Positions 27,690 through 40,959 of a stretch of 64,000 bases of DNA are shown in pieces (positions within the stretch are counted from its first letter, which is position 1; the number at the start of each line of letters is the position of its first letter). Both the position numbers and the translations under genes were made by a program. A model generated the notes under the pieces. It saw only the letters and a program-made list of their open reading frames with translations. It was not told where the DNA came from and made no database searches. This stretch comes from Dromaius novaehollandiae (taxonomy: Eukaryota; Chordata; Aves; Casuariiformes; Dromaiidae): contig NC_088108.1 in the NCBI RefSeq assembly GCF_036370855.1, forward strand, positions 9,571,448 through 9,635,447. The letters run 5' to 3'.

Positions 27690-28300
27690 ACTTTAGAAAG
27701 AGAAATACACAAACTGGCTGAGAGAGGGTTGCTCTTCAGAGCTGGGGGAGGGAGGGACGTGTGGTAGTTTTGATCCTTCCCACAACTTTGGGCAGATCTG
27801 GAAGGGGATACCGAAACAGCCTGACCAGCAACGGGCCCATCTCCATCTGCTGCTCCCTTGGTAGATCTGATCTGAGCAGTCTTGCAGCTGCAGAAGACGG
27901 TTAGCGCGCTGTGATAAAGGCCCTTCTCGGGAAGCGGCCTCGGGGGCATACGCCGATGGTCGCGGGCAGGAGTCTGGTGACGAGGGTGGCTGGCGTGATC
28001 CCGGGGCGCCGTGTCAGGGCCCCGGCAGCGCCACGGCGTTTGTCCTTCCCTACCTGTCTGTGCGGGCGTCCCGCTGTCCTGCCGGCACCTTGCCCGGGCA
28101 GGCGCTCCGCCGCCCTTTCCCAGTGCCGCAGGGCGTGTTTGTGCTGGCGCCGCCGTGGCAACCCGGCTGCCGGGCAAGGGGGAGCGTTGACGCAGGGCGT
28201 GCGGCCTCCGCGCTCTGCGGCCTTCCTGTGACTTGGGCATCCCAGCCAGTGCAGCCCCCACGGCCAGAGCCCCTGGGCGGGTTCCTTCTCGGCAGGGATA
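27690..28300 (-). promoter_or_regulatory. AKAP14: AKAP14 upstream intron, first exon and CpG-rich promoter
   Basis: The acceptor ttctaaag ends at 27691. A good minus-strand donor, GACAG/GTAGGG, occurs at about 28054/28053 inside a CpG-rich stretch (about 27930-28290). A noncoding first exon is therefore likely at 28054 to about 28290. CGTGGCAACC near 28155 resembles half of an RFX X-box, which would suit a ciliary gene; this is a weak inference. Confidence 0.5.
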
Positions 28301-29600
28301 GGCTCACAGAGGGGAAGTGGATACGAACAGCAGAGCAGAGGCAGGATCCTGCCTGATTTTCTGATTATAACATCTGAGTAATTTGGGAACTAGCGTTTGG
28401 CTCTGTTCTCTGCAAAACGCAGACTCAGTCCTACCTGTTGCAGAGGCACTGTAAGCTCTGAACAGCGGTGCTTGGGACGCACAGCCCTGCAGAGGGCACA
28501 TCTAGGGAAAGGACTGCTGACGCTAACTGAAAGAGACCAGAGACGTTTTAGCAGTGTGCTGGATGCTAAACCCCTGGCAGGCACTGTTCCAGGAGGACGA
28601 GAGGACGTTGCGATTCAGCTGCAGGAGTAAATGGGCAAAGTACAGATCCTCCTCCTTGTGCTCTGAGAGATGCTTACTGTTTGAGGTCAGGTGGAAGAGG
28701 GGAGTGACACCAATGGGAAGCTGGTTTAGGTTTGTAAGAGACAAGAAAATTACTAGAGATACCAGAGTGACACAGGGCTGTGAAACTTTGCTCATTAGTC
28801 TCACAGGAACTGTTCAAAGCCTCTTTGGTGTCTGGAAAGACTACAACAAACCTTTCTTAAAGTGGCCTTGTTTTGCTTCTCACCTGGCTGTAGCTTAGCA
28901 GAGGTGCTCGAGGCAGGCGTAAGCCCGGGAAGCCCATGTCCGTCTCCCTTTCCTGCCTGATCCCCAGATTGCTGCTTTCTCTCTCACTTATTTCCTGCCC
29001 TCCTGGGGTTCTCTCACTTCTGGTTCTTGTGTCTCTCCTTTCAGTGCTGTAGCTGACTAGCTGATTATTAAGTGTTTTGGGTTAATATTTCATTGATTCC
29101 CAAGCTATCTTTAGTCCTTCAGAAAACTGGGACCTTAACAAGCTTGCCACAGGCCAAAACCAGGGCTGACCACATTTAAAAAGCACAAGCAGCTGGACAC
29201 CTCCAGCTGTGGTCTTCTCTGACTGCCTGAGCACAGGGTCCCTAGAGAAGTGTCAGACTTACCTCTCTCTGCTCCATGACACAAAATATGTCTTTTGGTT
29301 CAAGACTAGTGATAGCCCCAGTCAGAAACACTTGGTCATAGCCCTAGTGACCAGTGGAGAAATTCAGATGCAAATTTTTAGATCTGAACTTGCCATTATT
29401 CATGATGATGGAAATCTGGAATAATTCTGCTTATTTTCTTTTTCTGCAGTATTACTACTTTTTCAATACATGTACAAGGAAATACAGGAAGACACTAGGA
29501 CCTGAGCATTGTATCACCCTACAGCATGCGTAAAACGAGGCAGGTAATTCTATTCAAAGTTTATGGACAATATAAATACAACAGTTAAATACATGTATAT
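28301..29600. other. Intergenic region, AKAP14 to NDUFA1
   Basis: No conserved exon, RNA gene or recognisable transposable element was seen here. Confidence 0.5.
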
Positions 29601-29601
29601 C

Positions 29602-29607
29602 TTTATT
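29602..29607 (-). terminator. NDUFA1: NDUFA1 poly(A) signal
   Basis: TTTATT on the plus strand reads AATAAA on the gene strand, about 55 bases after the NDUFA1 stop, a normal distance for this short mRNA. Confidence 0.7.
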
Positions 29608-29660
29608 AGAGAGTTAAATCATTTTGTGTAGATATAGGGATTCTTCAGACAGCTCTCTTC

Positions 29661-30513
29661 TTAGTCTATGTTTTCCAGACCCTGAAAAACAAATAACACA
29701 ATATGCACAATTCTCTCCACCACAGCCAAGTATTCCCCCCCCCCCCCCCCCCCCCCCGCCGCCCCAGCCACGGATCACTCCCTGCAAGCCACACGTAATG
29801 CCCCCAGCATTCTTCTGCAAGAATGCATAGCCCAGTGTCCAGTTTCTCAAACTACACTCCTGAAATGCCTAAGCCACATACTAAATAAATAAAGTGCACA
29901 TCCGCAGGGCAGGTTGCTCTGGGCCAGGTAACCCAGCATGTACAAAGCTCTGCCAGTGCCCACTGCCCACCGCAGAGGCGGCGGGAGCCCTGGGCCGCGG
30001 GGGGGAGCGTGGCTCTCCCGCCCCCCCGATACACGCGGGTGCAACCCGTGGCCCCCAGCACCTGCCTTGGACACGTAGTACTTGTTGACGCCCGACAGCC
30101 GCCTGTCTCTTTCCATCAGGGTCCACTGGTAGGGGTAGCGGGCGATCCTCTTCTCCTGCGTGCACACACGGGGCGTGGTGCTACGGCACCGGGGAGGAGG
30201 TCCGGGGAAAGGCGGGGGGTCCCGGGGCAGGGGGGCGGTCCCAGGGGAGGAGGGGGTCCCGGGGCAGGGGGTATCCTGGGGAAGGGGGGGAGCGTCCCGG
30301 GGGGAAGGAGGGGTCCCGGGGCAGGGGAGGGGATCCTGGGGCAAGGCGGATCCCGGGGCAGGGCCCGGCAGGCGGCGGGGCTGCCTCCGGCGGGGCCTGC
30401 GCGGCGCTGACCTTGCCGCCGTTGCACCTGCGGTGCATGTAGACGGTGGAGAGGCCGGGGATGCTGAGGCAGATGCCCATGATGGCCATGCCCGGCAGGA
30501 TCTCGTACCACAT
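29661..30513 (-). CDS. NDUFA1: NADH:ubiquinone oxidoreductase subunit A1 (complex I MWFE)
   Basis: Three exons on the minus strand, 30513-30412, 30155-30066 and 29681-29661, give exactly 70 aa, the human length. This accessory subunit is needed for complex I assembly in the inner mitochondrial membrane. The N-terminus [20 protein letters not shown] contains the single membrane helix and the family start (MWFE in mammals; MWYE here). Exon 2 encodes [20 protein letters not shown] and KYYVSK. The seven-codon third exon encodes GLENID then TAA, identical to the human tail. Reaching that tail in frame requires exon 2 to stop at AAG with the intron starting GCAGGT, i.e. a GC-AG intron. Using the GT three bases later gives an unconserved frame. 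Intron 1 (255 bp) is mostly minisatellite and intron 2 contains a poly-C run. The gene starts head to head with UPF3B. Confidence 0.96.
29735..29757. repeat. Poly-C tract (23 C) in NDUFA1 intron 2
   Basis: An uninterrupted C run lies on the plus strand, G on the transcribed RNA, about 50 bases upstream of the acceptor of NDUFA1 exon 3. It is followed by GCCGCCCC. It is unstable and able to form G-quadruplexes in the transcript. Confidence 0.9.
30186..30366. repeat. GC-rich minisatellite filling NDUFA1 intron 1
   Basis: Degenerate repeats of about 15-25 bp with core GGTCCCGGGGCAGGGG recur at least five times (for example at about 30226, 30256, 30318 and 30350). They span most of the 255-bp intron. 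On the gene strand the core reads CCCCTGCCCCGGGACC. Confidence 0.8.
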
Positions 30514-30610
30514 CCCGGCGGCGCCGCGCTCCCCGCCGCTGCCCCGGCCCGCGTCCCGGGACACTCCCGCCGTGCCCCGCGCGCCGTCCCGCCGTGCCCC
30601 GCGCCGCCCG

Positions 30611-30675
30611 CCATTGCTACCGAGGCAAACGGGGTTGAGGGAGCGGCGCCGCCGCGTTTGCCTCGGTAGCAATGG
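30611..30675. repeat. Perfect 21-bp inverted repeat in the shared promoter
   Basis: The left arm (30611-30631) begins CCATTGCTACCGAGG and ends CAAACG. The right arm (30655-30675) is its exact reverse complement. The spacer is 23 nt. The mirrored TTGCC...GTAGCAA motif faintly resembles an RFX X-box. The arms could form a cruciform, or a stem in RNA if the 5' leader covers it. Confidence 0.9.
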
Positions 30676-30765
30676 GGCCAGCGCGGGGCAGGGCCCCCCC
30701 GCGCGGGGGCAGGGCCCGGGGGCGCGGCGAGGCGCGCTGCAGGGCTCCCGGAGCGCGCCGGGGGG

Positions 30766-30803
30766 AGGGAAGGGAAGGGAAGGGAAGGGAAGGGAAGGGA
30801 AGG
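30766..30803. repeat. (AGGGA)n pentanucleotide microsatellite
   Basis: About seven tandem GGGAA units lie on the plus strand between NDUFA1 and UPF3B. The purine-only strand with regularly spaced GGG runs could form a G-quadruplex or triplex. Confidence 0.9.
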
Positions 30804-30887
30804 GGCCCGGCCAGGGGGCTGCCGGGAGCCGTAGTGCGCGGGGCGGCGGCGGGGCGGTGGCCGCGGAGTCGCGCGAGAGGCCGGCGG

Positions 30888-30892
30888 CCAAT
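30888..30892 (+). promoter_or_regulatory. UPF3B: CCAAT box upstream of UPF3B
   Basis: GGCCAATGGG fits the NF-Y consensus and lies about 42 bases before the UPF3B ATG, so it is close to, or just downstream of, the start site. Confidence 0.5.
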
Positions 30893-30933
30893 GGGCGCGC
30901 GGGGGCGCGGCGCGGTGCCCCGCCGCCACCGCG

Positions 30934-33900
30934 ATGAAGGAGGACAAGGAAAACACCAGGCCCAAGGAGCGGCGCGGGCCCGCCGCCGCCCCGGCGCTGG
31001 GCGCGCCGCCGCCGGGGCCCGCCGCCGGCCCGGACGGCCGCGGGGGCGAGGCCGACCGCCTGGAGCGGCCCAAGGACAAGAAGGAGACGCTGAGCAAGGT
31101 GGGGCGGGCGGCAGCGGGCCTCGCGCGGCGCGGCCGTTGGGCGGCCGTTGGGGCCGTTGGGGCGGGGGGGGGGGTGCGGCCGCTCTGACCGCCCGTGCCG
31201 GCCGTGCCGCAGGTGGTGATCCGGCGGCTGCCGCCCAGCCTCACCAAGGAGCAGCTGGAGGAGCACCTGCAGCCGCTGCCCGAGCACGACTACTTCGAGT
31301 TCTTCGCCAACGACTCCAGGTAGGGCCGCCGCGCCGGTGAGCCCCCCCGCCGCCCCCCGGCGCGGCTGCCAGCTCCGCCTGCCCGCTGTTCTTCTCTTTC
31401 TGCAGTTTGTATCCGCACATGTTTTCGAGAGCCTACATCAACTTTAAAAACCAGGAAGACATAGTCCTTTTCAGGGATCGCTTTGACGGCTATGTTTTTG
31501 TTGATCACAAAGGCAAGTGAACGGCGCTTAGTCCTGCGCTTAATCGTTTCTGTGTGCGTGTGTGATGCATTAGCTGGGGTCTAGAGGGGTGGGTATGAAC
31601 TGCCTAGTGCTTTGCTTCTGGCATCAGCATTTTAAACGAATGTGGTGCTGCTGCATATCAGCACTAGACAGACCTGGTTTCTGCCTTGTGGAAACAAATC
31701 TGTGTTAATCTTCAACATTATGTGCGAGATTTCAGGTAAATATAGTTAAGATAATAATGCTGTCAATATAATAGCCGTGGTTGTGCTCCTGAAGTTAATA
31801 CTAGTATGGTGCCCCATCTCGCCTCAGTATAAAATCTGAAAAGTGAAAGTGGCAGGTGTTTTCCCTGTCCCAACAAAATGAAGCTGAGGTTAATGACTCC
31901 TGCCTCCTGCAGCTCCCCCCGTGTTATACGTTCCTAACAATGAGACTCATTTTTTAGTCAAACTTGTACTTACTCCACTTTATAGGTGAGTGAGCCATCT
32001 TGATACAGCACATATTTTGGTAGAAGCTTGTTTCTTGCAGTCCAAGTAGTGAAAGTGGCTGCTTTGAAGATGTTAATCTGTAGGAAGTAAATGTTTTGTT
32101 TAATTCACTTGTTCAACAGCCAAGTGTTTAGTTATTACTTCTCTGTTCTGTAAACACACATTAGGTATTCAGTACATTTCATGTTTTTCCATTCATATTT
32201 CAAAACTGTTTACATTGGTAGTGCTAAAACTTGCTAGTCTCCCACTCATAGTCCTTAGAAATTACATATTTAGTGAAAGTCATAACAGGAGTCTTCTTGT
32301 TGGCTTCAATAAGCCAAAAGTTTCACCTCAAACCTTGTTTCAGGTACAGTTGTTCTGGTTTTCTTCCATTCATGTGTTTTTGTGATGCAAAGCTCTGTCC
32401 ACAAAGGACTTCCTTAGTTAGGAGGGTTGTGTGGCCAGGTTCTAGTAACACCTAGATTCTCTAAAGCTGCTGCTTTATGGTGTAACAGCATACTGCATTT
32501 CCATACTTTCCAGCTGCATTAGACTTTCACAGCCAAAACTGCAGTCCTCTTGTCAGAAGATAACTTGAAAGCCTGCCTGTGATGTATGGATGTTGCATTC
32601 TATTGCATTTTGCCAAAAACTGCGATTTGCCTCAGCATCTTTAGCTTAAAATATTCTCTTGTGTTTGCCCAATGAATACATAGTCTGTAGGATGAGGATA
32701 CTACCTGGTACTGTATAACTGACAGTTATGGATGGTCTTAACTCTATTGCTTCCTTCTTGTGCTTGATCTCTGACTCTGATATTTAGATAAAAGAGTGAG
32801 AGGGTTTATTCCATGAAATCTGCTGTCTTTAACATGCTTCCTGATGAAACAGCTTTCAAACTATAGAGATGTTGTTTATGCTGTCTGAGTAGCCTTTTCT
32901 AGTATTGCATATTTTGTATAAGGCTCATCTTCATGTTTTAGGTGTGTACAATACGTGCTGTTTTATATCTCCTTCATCTATAACTTACTTTTTTCCCCTC
33001 TCCTTTTGACAGGTCAGGAATATGCTGCCATTGTAGAGTTTGCACCTTTCCAAAAAGCTGCAAAAAAGAAGAGTAAGAAAAAGGATGCCAAAACAGGGAC
33101 TATTGAAGATGGTATAACAGCTAGCTAGTTTGTTTGCGTAAGAGTGCATGCATAGAGACTTAACAGGCCATGTCCTAACAATAGTTTGAATGTAATATTT
33201 TTGCTGTTGTACTATAGTGTTTCAATAGAATGTCTGCTTAATTATATACGAAGCTTATTAGCAGTGCTTTGTCAGATGCAATATAACCAAACCTGTTAAA
33301 TATTATTGTCCAAGACAAACATTATGCAGCAGCTCACTTGAGGATTGTGTTGTTTATACATTGCCTTTTCATAAGTTAAAATCTTACGCAGATTTATGCC
33401 AAACTTCCAGCAGTGTTCAATATGGATCTTTTTTTCATGTCATAGCGCATCTTTCTGGCTTTTTTTGTAGATCCAGAGTACAAGAAGTTTCTGGAAAGTT
33501 ACAGTGCAGATGATGAAAAATTAACCTCAACTCCTGAAACTTTGTTGGAGGAAATAGAGGCAAGAAACAAAGAGCTAATAGGTATGGAAATCTGTGTGCT
33601 GCAGTTAGGTTTTTCGCAGAGTGCAAAGAGAAATTTATGTAGTATGATTTCAAACTATGACTTTGAACTTTGAGGAGTATGCATTCCTCTGTATGTTATT
33701 TGATATTGTTAGATAGACTTTAGACTGATATTACTCAGTGTACTTTATTTTGCCTCCCATGCTCTAAATTCCTCTCTTAGTTTAAATTTTATATGGTATT
33801 CCCCTCTCCTTTTCAAACTCAGATGGTTGTTAGCCAGACTAGGCTGTGCAGTGGCTCCATTTCTGTGAGAGCAGTGATACTTAATACAAAATGCTGTGGG

Positions 33901-36900
33901 CAGCAAAATGTGTGCAGGCGGAAGTTAAGCTGTATCTTGATTAGCTAAAATGGATGAGAATATTCTTTTTAAGCACATTAAAGGTATCCATTTCAAAGAG
34001 AGGAAAGCTAAGAAAAGCATAATGCAGACTGAGTATCCCTTTACACATAGACGTACTGGATAACATAACAGTGTCCTAAACAAATTATGGAATCCTAATT
34101 GTTATCATCATTTTGAGATGGGATTGGAATATTTGCTTTATTGCCCTATTGCTGAATGTGTGAGGAGATAGTCTGGATAATCTCATAAAGCTCTTTCATT
34201 TCACGTAAGGGTTTAGCTATAGATATTACAGTACTGGGTAAGACAAAATGTTAACGTTTGCTTTCATATATCCTTTAGCTAAAAAGACTACTCCCTTACT
34301 GAACTTCCTGAAAAATAAACAGGTGAGACTTTTCTCTAGAATATTCTTGTTGCTTATAGGTACAATAATTTGCTCATATAGAACATGGGTATGTATATTG
34401 TAGCCTATATATTGACATGTTTCTGCCTTTCTCTCTGAAGAAAGAATGTGGACTCTACTGTTACACAATTTTTTTGTTGTTTATATTATATAACTTTCTC
34501 CAAGCTGTCTCAGCATTCATATCATTTCCCTCACCCTTTTCCCTTCAAAACAAAGGTAGCCATGAATGTAGAAAGGAAAATCTGCTGCTCTTTACTATTG
34601 GATTTAAGAGAAGCAGAAGATGTTTTGAGTAGCAAAATAGACCTTATATGGTGATGTTACTTAGAGGAATAGAAGAAATGTATCCTCAGGCTATTCATGT
34701 GCCTTAGAATGTCTGATTTTTGAGCTTTTGACCTAACTTCCTTGTTAAAATGTGTATTCAGATTTATTAAACTGGTAGAACAGTGGTCCGAGTTGTAGTA
34801 ATCATGATGCTTTATGTGCATTCTGGTCACATCTAGCACCATGCTAGACATCTGTGGCACTGGCAAGCCAGATTTCGCTTTAATGCTTTCATATTAATGC
34901 ACTTACAGCAGAGGTCCTTGGAGATGATCCCTATTCTTGATCGTTCTCCTAGAGCATAACCTCGTTTTAACTTCTAGCAATGGGAAAATCACAGAAGAGG
35001 CATAGTTAACTAAAATTAAAATGAGATAGGCTGAGATTAGTGGGTTTTTTCCATTCTCATAAACCTCAACTTGTACAGCCTAAAAAAAAAAAATTGCTGA
35101 AATGCTGCTGTAGTGTGTTCAGGTTCACAACAATAGATAGAGGCAACAAGACTTTTTTTGTTTTGTTTTTTGTTTTTTAACAATAGTGGTGATTTGGAGA
35201 TGGGTTATTTTGTGATGAAATATTGCATCACTTTGTAGCAGGGTATCTTGTCAGGCTTAAAGGGATACTTTTTAGTGTGGGAATATAAGATTTCTCTTTG
35301 CTTTGGCACACACAGAGGCTGAGAGAAGAAAAAAGAGAGGAGAGGAGGAGGAGAGAATTGGAGAGAAAAAGACAAAGAGAAGAAGAAAGAAGAAAATGGA
35401 AAGAGGAGGAGAGAAGGAAGAGAAAAGAAGCGGAAAAACTGAAGAAGGTAGACAGATGTCCAGAAAAAGAAAGGGACAGATCAAAAGAAGAGCCAAAGAT
35501 TAAGGTCTAGAACAGTTCTTTATTATAAGCTGTTATACTCCCTTTTTCCTGTTATTTGTATATAAGTATTTCAAAATGTGCTGAGTATTGCTTGAAGAAT
35601 CATATGAGTTTGGTGTTAGTAAATTGCACTTTTTTGTAATATTCAGTATTAGGCATTATAAAGGTTTGCATACTGTAGTGCTTCATAGTATTATGTAAAG
35701 CTTTTGTCATATGACTTTTGTACATGCTGTGGAGAACAGAATTATGAATTTACTATGTAATGGAGACTATTTTTAAGCTTTCTAACATGGCCTGTTATAG
35801 GAGAAATATCCTAGTCTGCAGTGTGGATTATGCTTACTCATACACTCCAGCTTTTAGAAGTATTACTATTTGCAGTAATTTAATGTTTATTTCTTACTGG
35901 ACCCTGGTTCCCTTGGTTTGATGCAATTTTGGTGTTGTGCCAGACAATATGTATTAGCGTGAGCTTTTTAGTTGAGATTTCTGTTTTCTTTGTAGCTACT
36001 TAAGAAGCCTGAAAAAGATGAAAAAGACTTGGAGAAAAAAGAAAAATCCAAGAAACTGGAAAAAGAGACTCTAAGGGAGGAAAAAAATGCGAGTAGTGCA
36101 TCTGCCAAACGATCTGATGGGGAGACAAAAGAAGAGAAGGCAAAAAAGTATTCTAGTACTTGCTATAAATATATATATGTATATATAACTTGTGTCCTGA
36201 ACATGCTGAGGCTCAGGCTGCTCTGCCATGACCATGTTTTGAAATTCCTTTCAAATTCTTTTTCTGATACGGTGCATGGGGAGTGTTGTCTGTGGCAGTG
36301 CACATCCTGTGATAACAAGAAGCGGTGTGAATTTTCTGATACGTCTTCACAAATGGATAAATCTTAATGTTTTTGCAGCTCACTGTAGGAGCTTTGCAGG
36401 GGAAGCCCAGTTGTAGGTGACCTGCTGCGGGCACTACCCTTGCAATTGGAGAATTATAACCGTGGCATGAGGAAAAGGATACTCCAGTTACTAGTCACTT
36501 GTAAAAGGTCAAAGTGGAAAATCTAATTCTCAACAGCTCTGTGATCTACTCAAGGCTCAGTTTTGCCTCGTGACAAACAGAGATGAGGCAGAGAAATTTA
36601 GGTGCTTTCCAAAGCCGCAGGAGACTCGGCCAAATCTGTGAGTAGAAGGCTAATACATGCTAGCACCCAGTGTCATCTCTGGTTATCGTGCATGGCTCCG
36701 GTTAGGACAGCTTCCTGAAAGCTCCCTAGAACCCAGCAGTCGGTCATCTTCATATTGCAAATTTGCACCAGTATTACGTTGATCTCCCAGCTCTGTTTGA
36801 TGAATCTTTTGAGCTTAATTTTCAGTTTTGTTTTCATACAGGTCAGAAGATGAGTGTGTAAAGGACTACAGGGACCGAGATAGAGATTTTGAAAGAGACA

Positions 36901-38194
36901 GAGAATATGAGAGAGCACAGAGGGAGAAACTGAGACGCCAGGAAGAGGAGCGTCGGAGGCAGAAAGAGCGCTTTGAGAAAGAGAAGGTTTTTAGAAGAAA
37001 AGAGGAAGAGGTGAAAAAGGAGAGAGACTTGCTCAGAGAAAAGGGAAAGAAAAGTGATCTTACAGACTTTACCAGCAACACAGACAAACCCGAGAAAGTA
37101 ACCAAAGACGATAAAAAAGAGGATACAATTAAGAGGGATCGTATCAGAAACAAGGTGCTGGTTCTCTTTAATTTAATATGTACCAATTTGTGGCTTTTAG
37201 GGTAAACATGCTTTAAGGAAAGGACGATGTGGCTTTTCTCTTAAAACCTCTCCCCTGTTGGTAACTAACTTTACCATTACTACAAAGTTTGTCCCTTTGA
37301 CTACTGAACTTGCTAAACTGTTTGTTTATGATATCTCTTGTCACTGTATAGGATTTAAGTCAAGATAGTACAGACTAAATTGTAAGCGCTCTGATCCCTT
37401 TTTATTTGCTAACTTACACCTAGAGCCTGTACCTGCAAGTTGTCATTAGAGCCTGAGTAGTCTCTTGGTGCATCTCTGCTGATGCTCTACGTGCCTGAAA
37501 GCACATCTCTAAGTGGGAGAGTGATTGAGCAGATTCCTCCAAAACAGAGGCAGGACTGCTACGTGCAGAGTGTGTTAGAGGATCTGCCTGTAGAATCTGT
37601 AGAATCACGGTGTGCTATCCTGGGTTCAGTTTTAGGCACTTTGCAAATAATCCATTTTTGCAGCATCAGTGTACAAGTTTTCCATGTCGCTTAGAGGACA
37701 TTATTGGATACAAATGAAACTCGGACATTTTGAAGAAGCTTTGAAGTAGGCCTCTATTCTGAGAGAGGCTGACCTGAGTTAGTGTCTCAGGATAAAAACA
37801 AGCCTTTCTATGAATGGTTTTGAATATCTGCGGTACTCTGTGCGGCTTGAACAGGGACATTGCCTTGCAACAGAGACAGCCTTGGTTCAAGCCAGTTAAT
37901 GTTTCATTGTTGCTATGGTGTGGAATAATTTAACTTAGAACATTTTGAAAAATTTGGATTTGAGCCGTTTTTAACATCACTGATGCCACAGTAACTGTGA
38001 TAGTGTTGGGGCTATCAAAGAGTCTAAGTACTTTTGATTTATTTCAGGATCGTCCAGCAATGCAGTTGTACCAACCAGGAGCCCGAAGCCGAAGCAGGTT
38101 GTGTCAGTATGAAGACAATGCTGCGAAGCCCACAGATCAGGGAGCAGATAAAAAAACAGAGAGTGAGACCAGTAATACGAAGGAAGAGGAGTGA
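30934..38194 (+). CDS. UPF3B: UPF3B regulator of nonsense-mediated mRNA decay
   Basis: Ten exons, 30934-31098, 31213-31319, 31406-31512, 33013-33111, 33471-33581, 34279-34322, 35316-35504, 35996-36147, 36842-37154 and 38048-38194, join in frame to 477 aa (human 470/483 by isoform). UPF3B bridges the exon-junction complex to UPF2/UPF1. The RNP-like UPF3 domain lies at about residues 55-145 ([62 protein letters not shown]). A long Arg/Glu/Lys coiled-coil-like region follows. The EJC-binding motif [14 protein letters not shown] is in the last exon. Intron 3 has a GC donor with the ideal AAAG/GCAAGT; exon 8 has a weak donor (AA/GTATTC). The model matches the shorter human isoform; I found no counterpart of its optional 13-residue exon. 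It shares a promoter with NDUFA1. Confidence 0.98.
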
Positions 38195-38472
38195 TTAGTA
38201 CGCACGCCTTATGTGTTCTGACTGTCTGTGCAGCCAAAGAGCATGTACTACGCAATCCAGAAGTGCCTTCGAAGCGAAGAAGGAACAAAGGAAGAAAAGG
38301 GGGCATTGTGCTGTTGGATGTTTCTGGCTAAAGAACCTCAGTTGTAGATTCAGAATTTGAAATGTGTTCTCATTGTATTTTCAGTTTTTTGAATTTATTT
38401 TCCCAGCAACTAACTACAACAGAGAAGAGAATTTTTTGCAAAGCAGAAAGACTTTGTGGCCTTAAGTATGAT

Positions 38473-38478
38473 AATAAA
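38473..38478 (+). terminator. UPF3B: UPF3B poly(A) signal
   Basis: AATAAA lies about 280 bases after the stop codon. Further non-coding sequence continues to the RPL39 island. Confidence 0.6.
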
Positions 38479-38499
38479 TGAGTCATGCAGTCAGGAGGA

Positions 38500-39140
38500 G
38501 ATGACACCTGGATCTAAAGCCAGAGCTTTACTTTAAAGAAATCATGAGCCAGTATTTGATGCACTTGAGCAGAGCAAGCTTGAAGTTGCGCCAAGTTAAC
38601 ATAGGTATTGCTGTGTTGTGTGGTGCTCCTGCCTGAGGCAATGATAGTTAAGCTGTATCACTCTAGCACTGAGACAGGTAAGCAGGCTGTGGCCTTGGGT
38701 ACCAGTGAACTAGGGCATCCTCTGTGGTCGTGCGAAGAGGAGAATTGCAGTAAACGTTGCTGTAAATGATGGTAGGGAGAGACCCATCCTCTTGAGAAGT
38801 GGCTCTCTGGGTGAGGTAATTAAGTTGGAGTGTATGAATAAGCTGGCTAATGTTGGATACTTCTTGACAAATTGTCATGTAAAGCCTACCTGCACTGAAA
38901 TGTTTATTGTGAATCAAACGTAGCTGTATCGAGCATCTGATTCTTTTCCAGTGTTCTCCCTCATTCAGAGCCTGAAATGTCTCCTACCTTCTGCCCTCTC
39001 ACTACCTGCTTCACCTTCCCTCACGGTCTGGAGTATTGTTTTGCAGCCCAGAGAGAGACTTCACGATAGCAGCTCCTCGCAGCTCGCGAATTTTAGCCAT
39101 AGCTCTTTTGTACTAAACCCAATAAACTCGCAGAAACTCG
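38500..39140. other. Intergenic region, UPF3B to RPL39
   Basis: No recognisable gene. UPF3B and RPL39 are transcribed in the same direction, as in human. Confidence 0.5.
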
Positions 39141-40660
<1,520 letters not shown>

Positions 40661-40923
40661 GAGAGACTGTCTGCTGGGAACTCTAATGACACTTGTCTTT
40701 CTGCGTCAGATTGGTACACCCCTCACGCTGTCCAGCGGCTCCCACAGTAATTCCTTCTGTCGTGTTGGACTGCAGTGCAGTGTCCGTTTCTTATAAGCTG
40801 GCCTCAGATATTGATGTTAAGAGAAAATCTTTTAAGTAATTTTGTATCTGAAACAAGAAGACTGTGTTCTGTTAGTGTTCTTTTGTTCAGGGCTCATATG
40901 TATTGACAGTACAGAGGCTTGTT

Positions 40924-40929
40924 AATAAA
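40924..40929 (+). terminator. RPL39: RPL39 poly(A) signal
   Basis: AATAAA lies about 265 bases after the stop. This is the first good signal, giving a 3' UTR somewhat long for a ribosomal protein mRNA. Confidence 0.55.
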
Positions 40930-40959
40930 TATGCACCTGAATGATTTGGTTGAAATAAT

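Larger units (their letters stand above)
30514..30933. promoter_or_regulatory. Bidirectional CpG-island promoter of NDUFA1 and UPF3B
   Basis: The two start codons are only 420 bp apart on opposite strands within a continuous CpG island, so both transcripts must initiate here. No TATA box is seen. The interval holds a 21-bp inverted repeat (30611-30675), a GGGAA microsatellite (30766-30803) and a CCAAT box (30888-30892). Confidence 0.85.

Noticed and set aside
27901-28161. Possible N-terminal extension of AKAP14 through the upstream exon
   Set aside because: Splicing the candidate first exon to 27690 leaves the frame open but without an ATG; the translation is Arg/Gly/Ala-rich and unconserved. 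ATG 27681 fits better.
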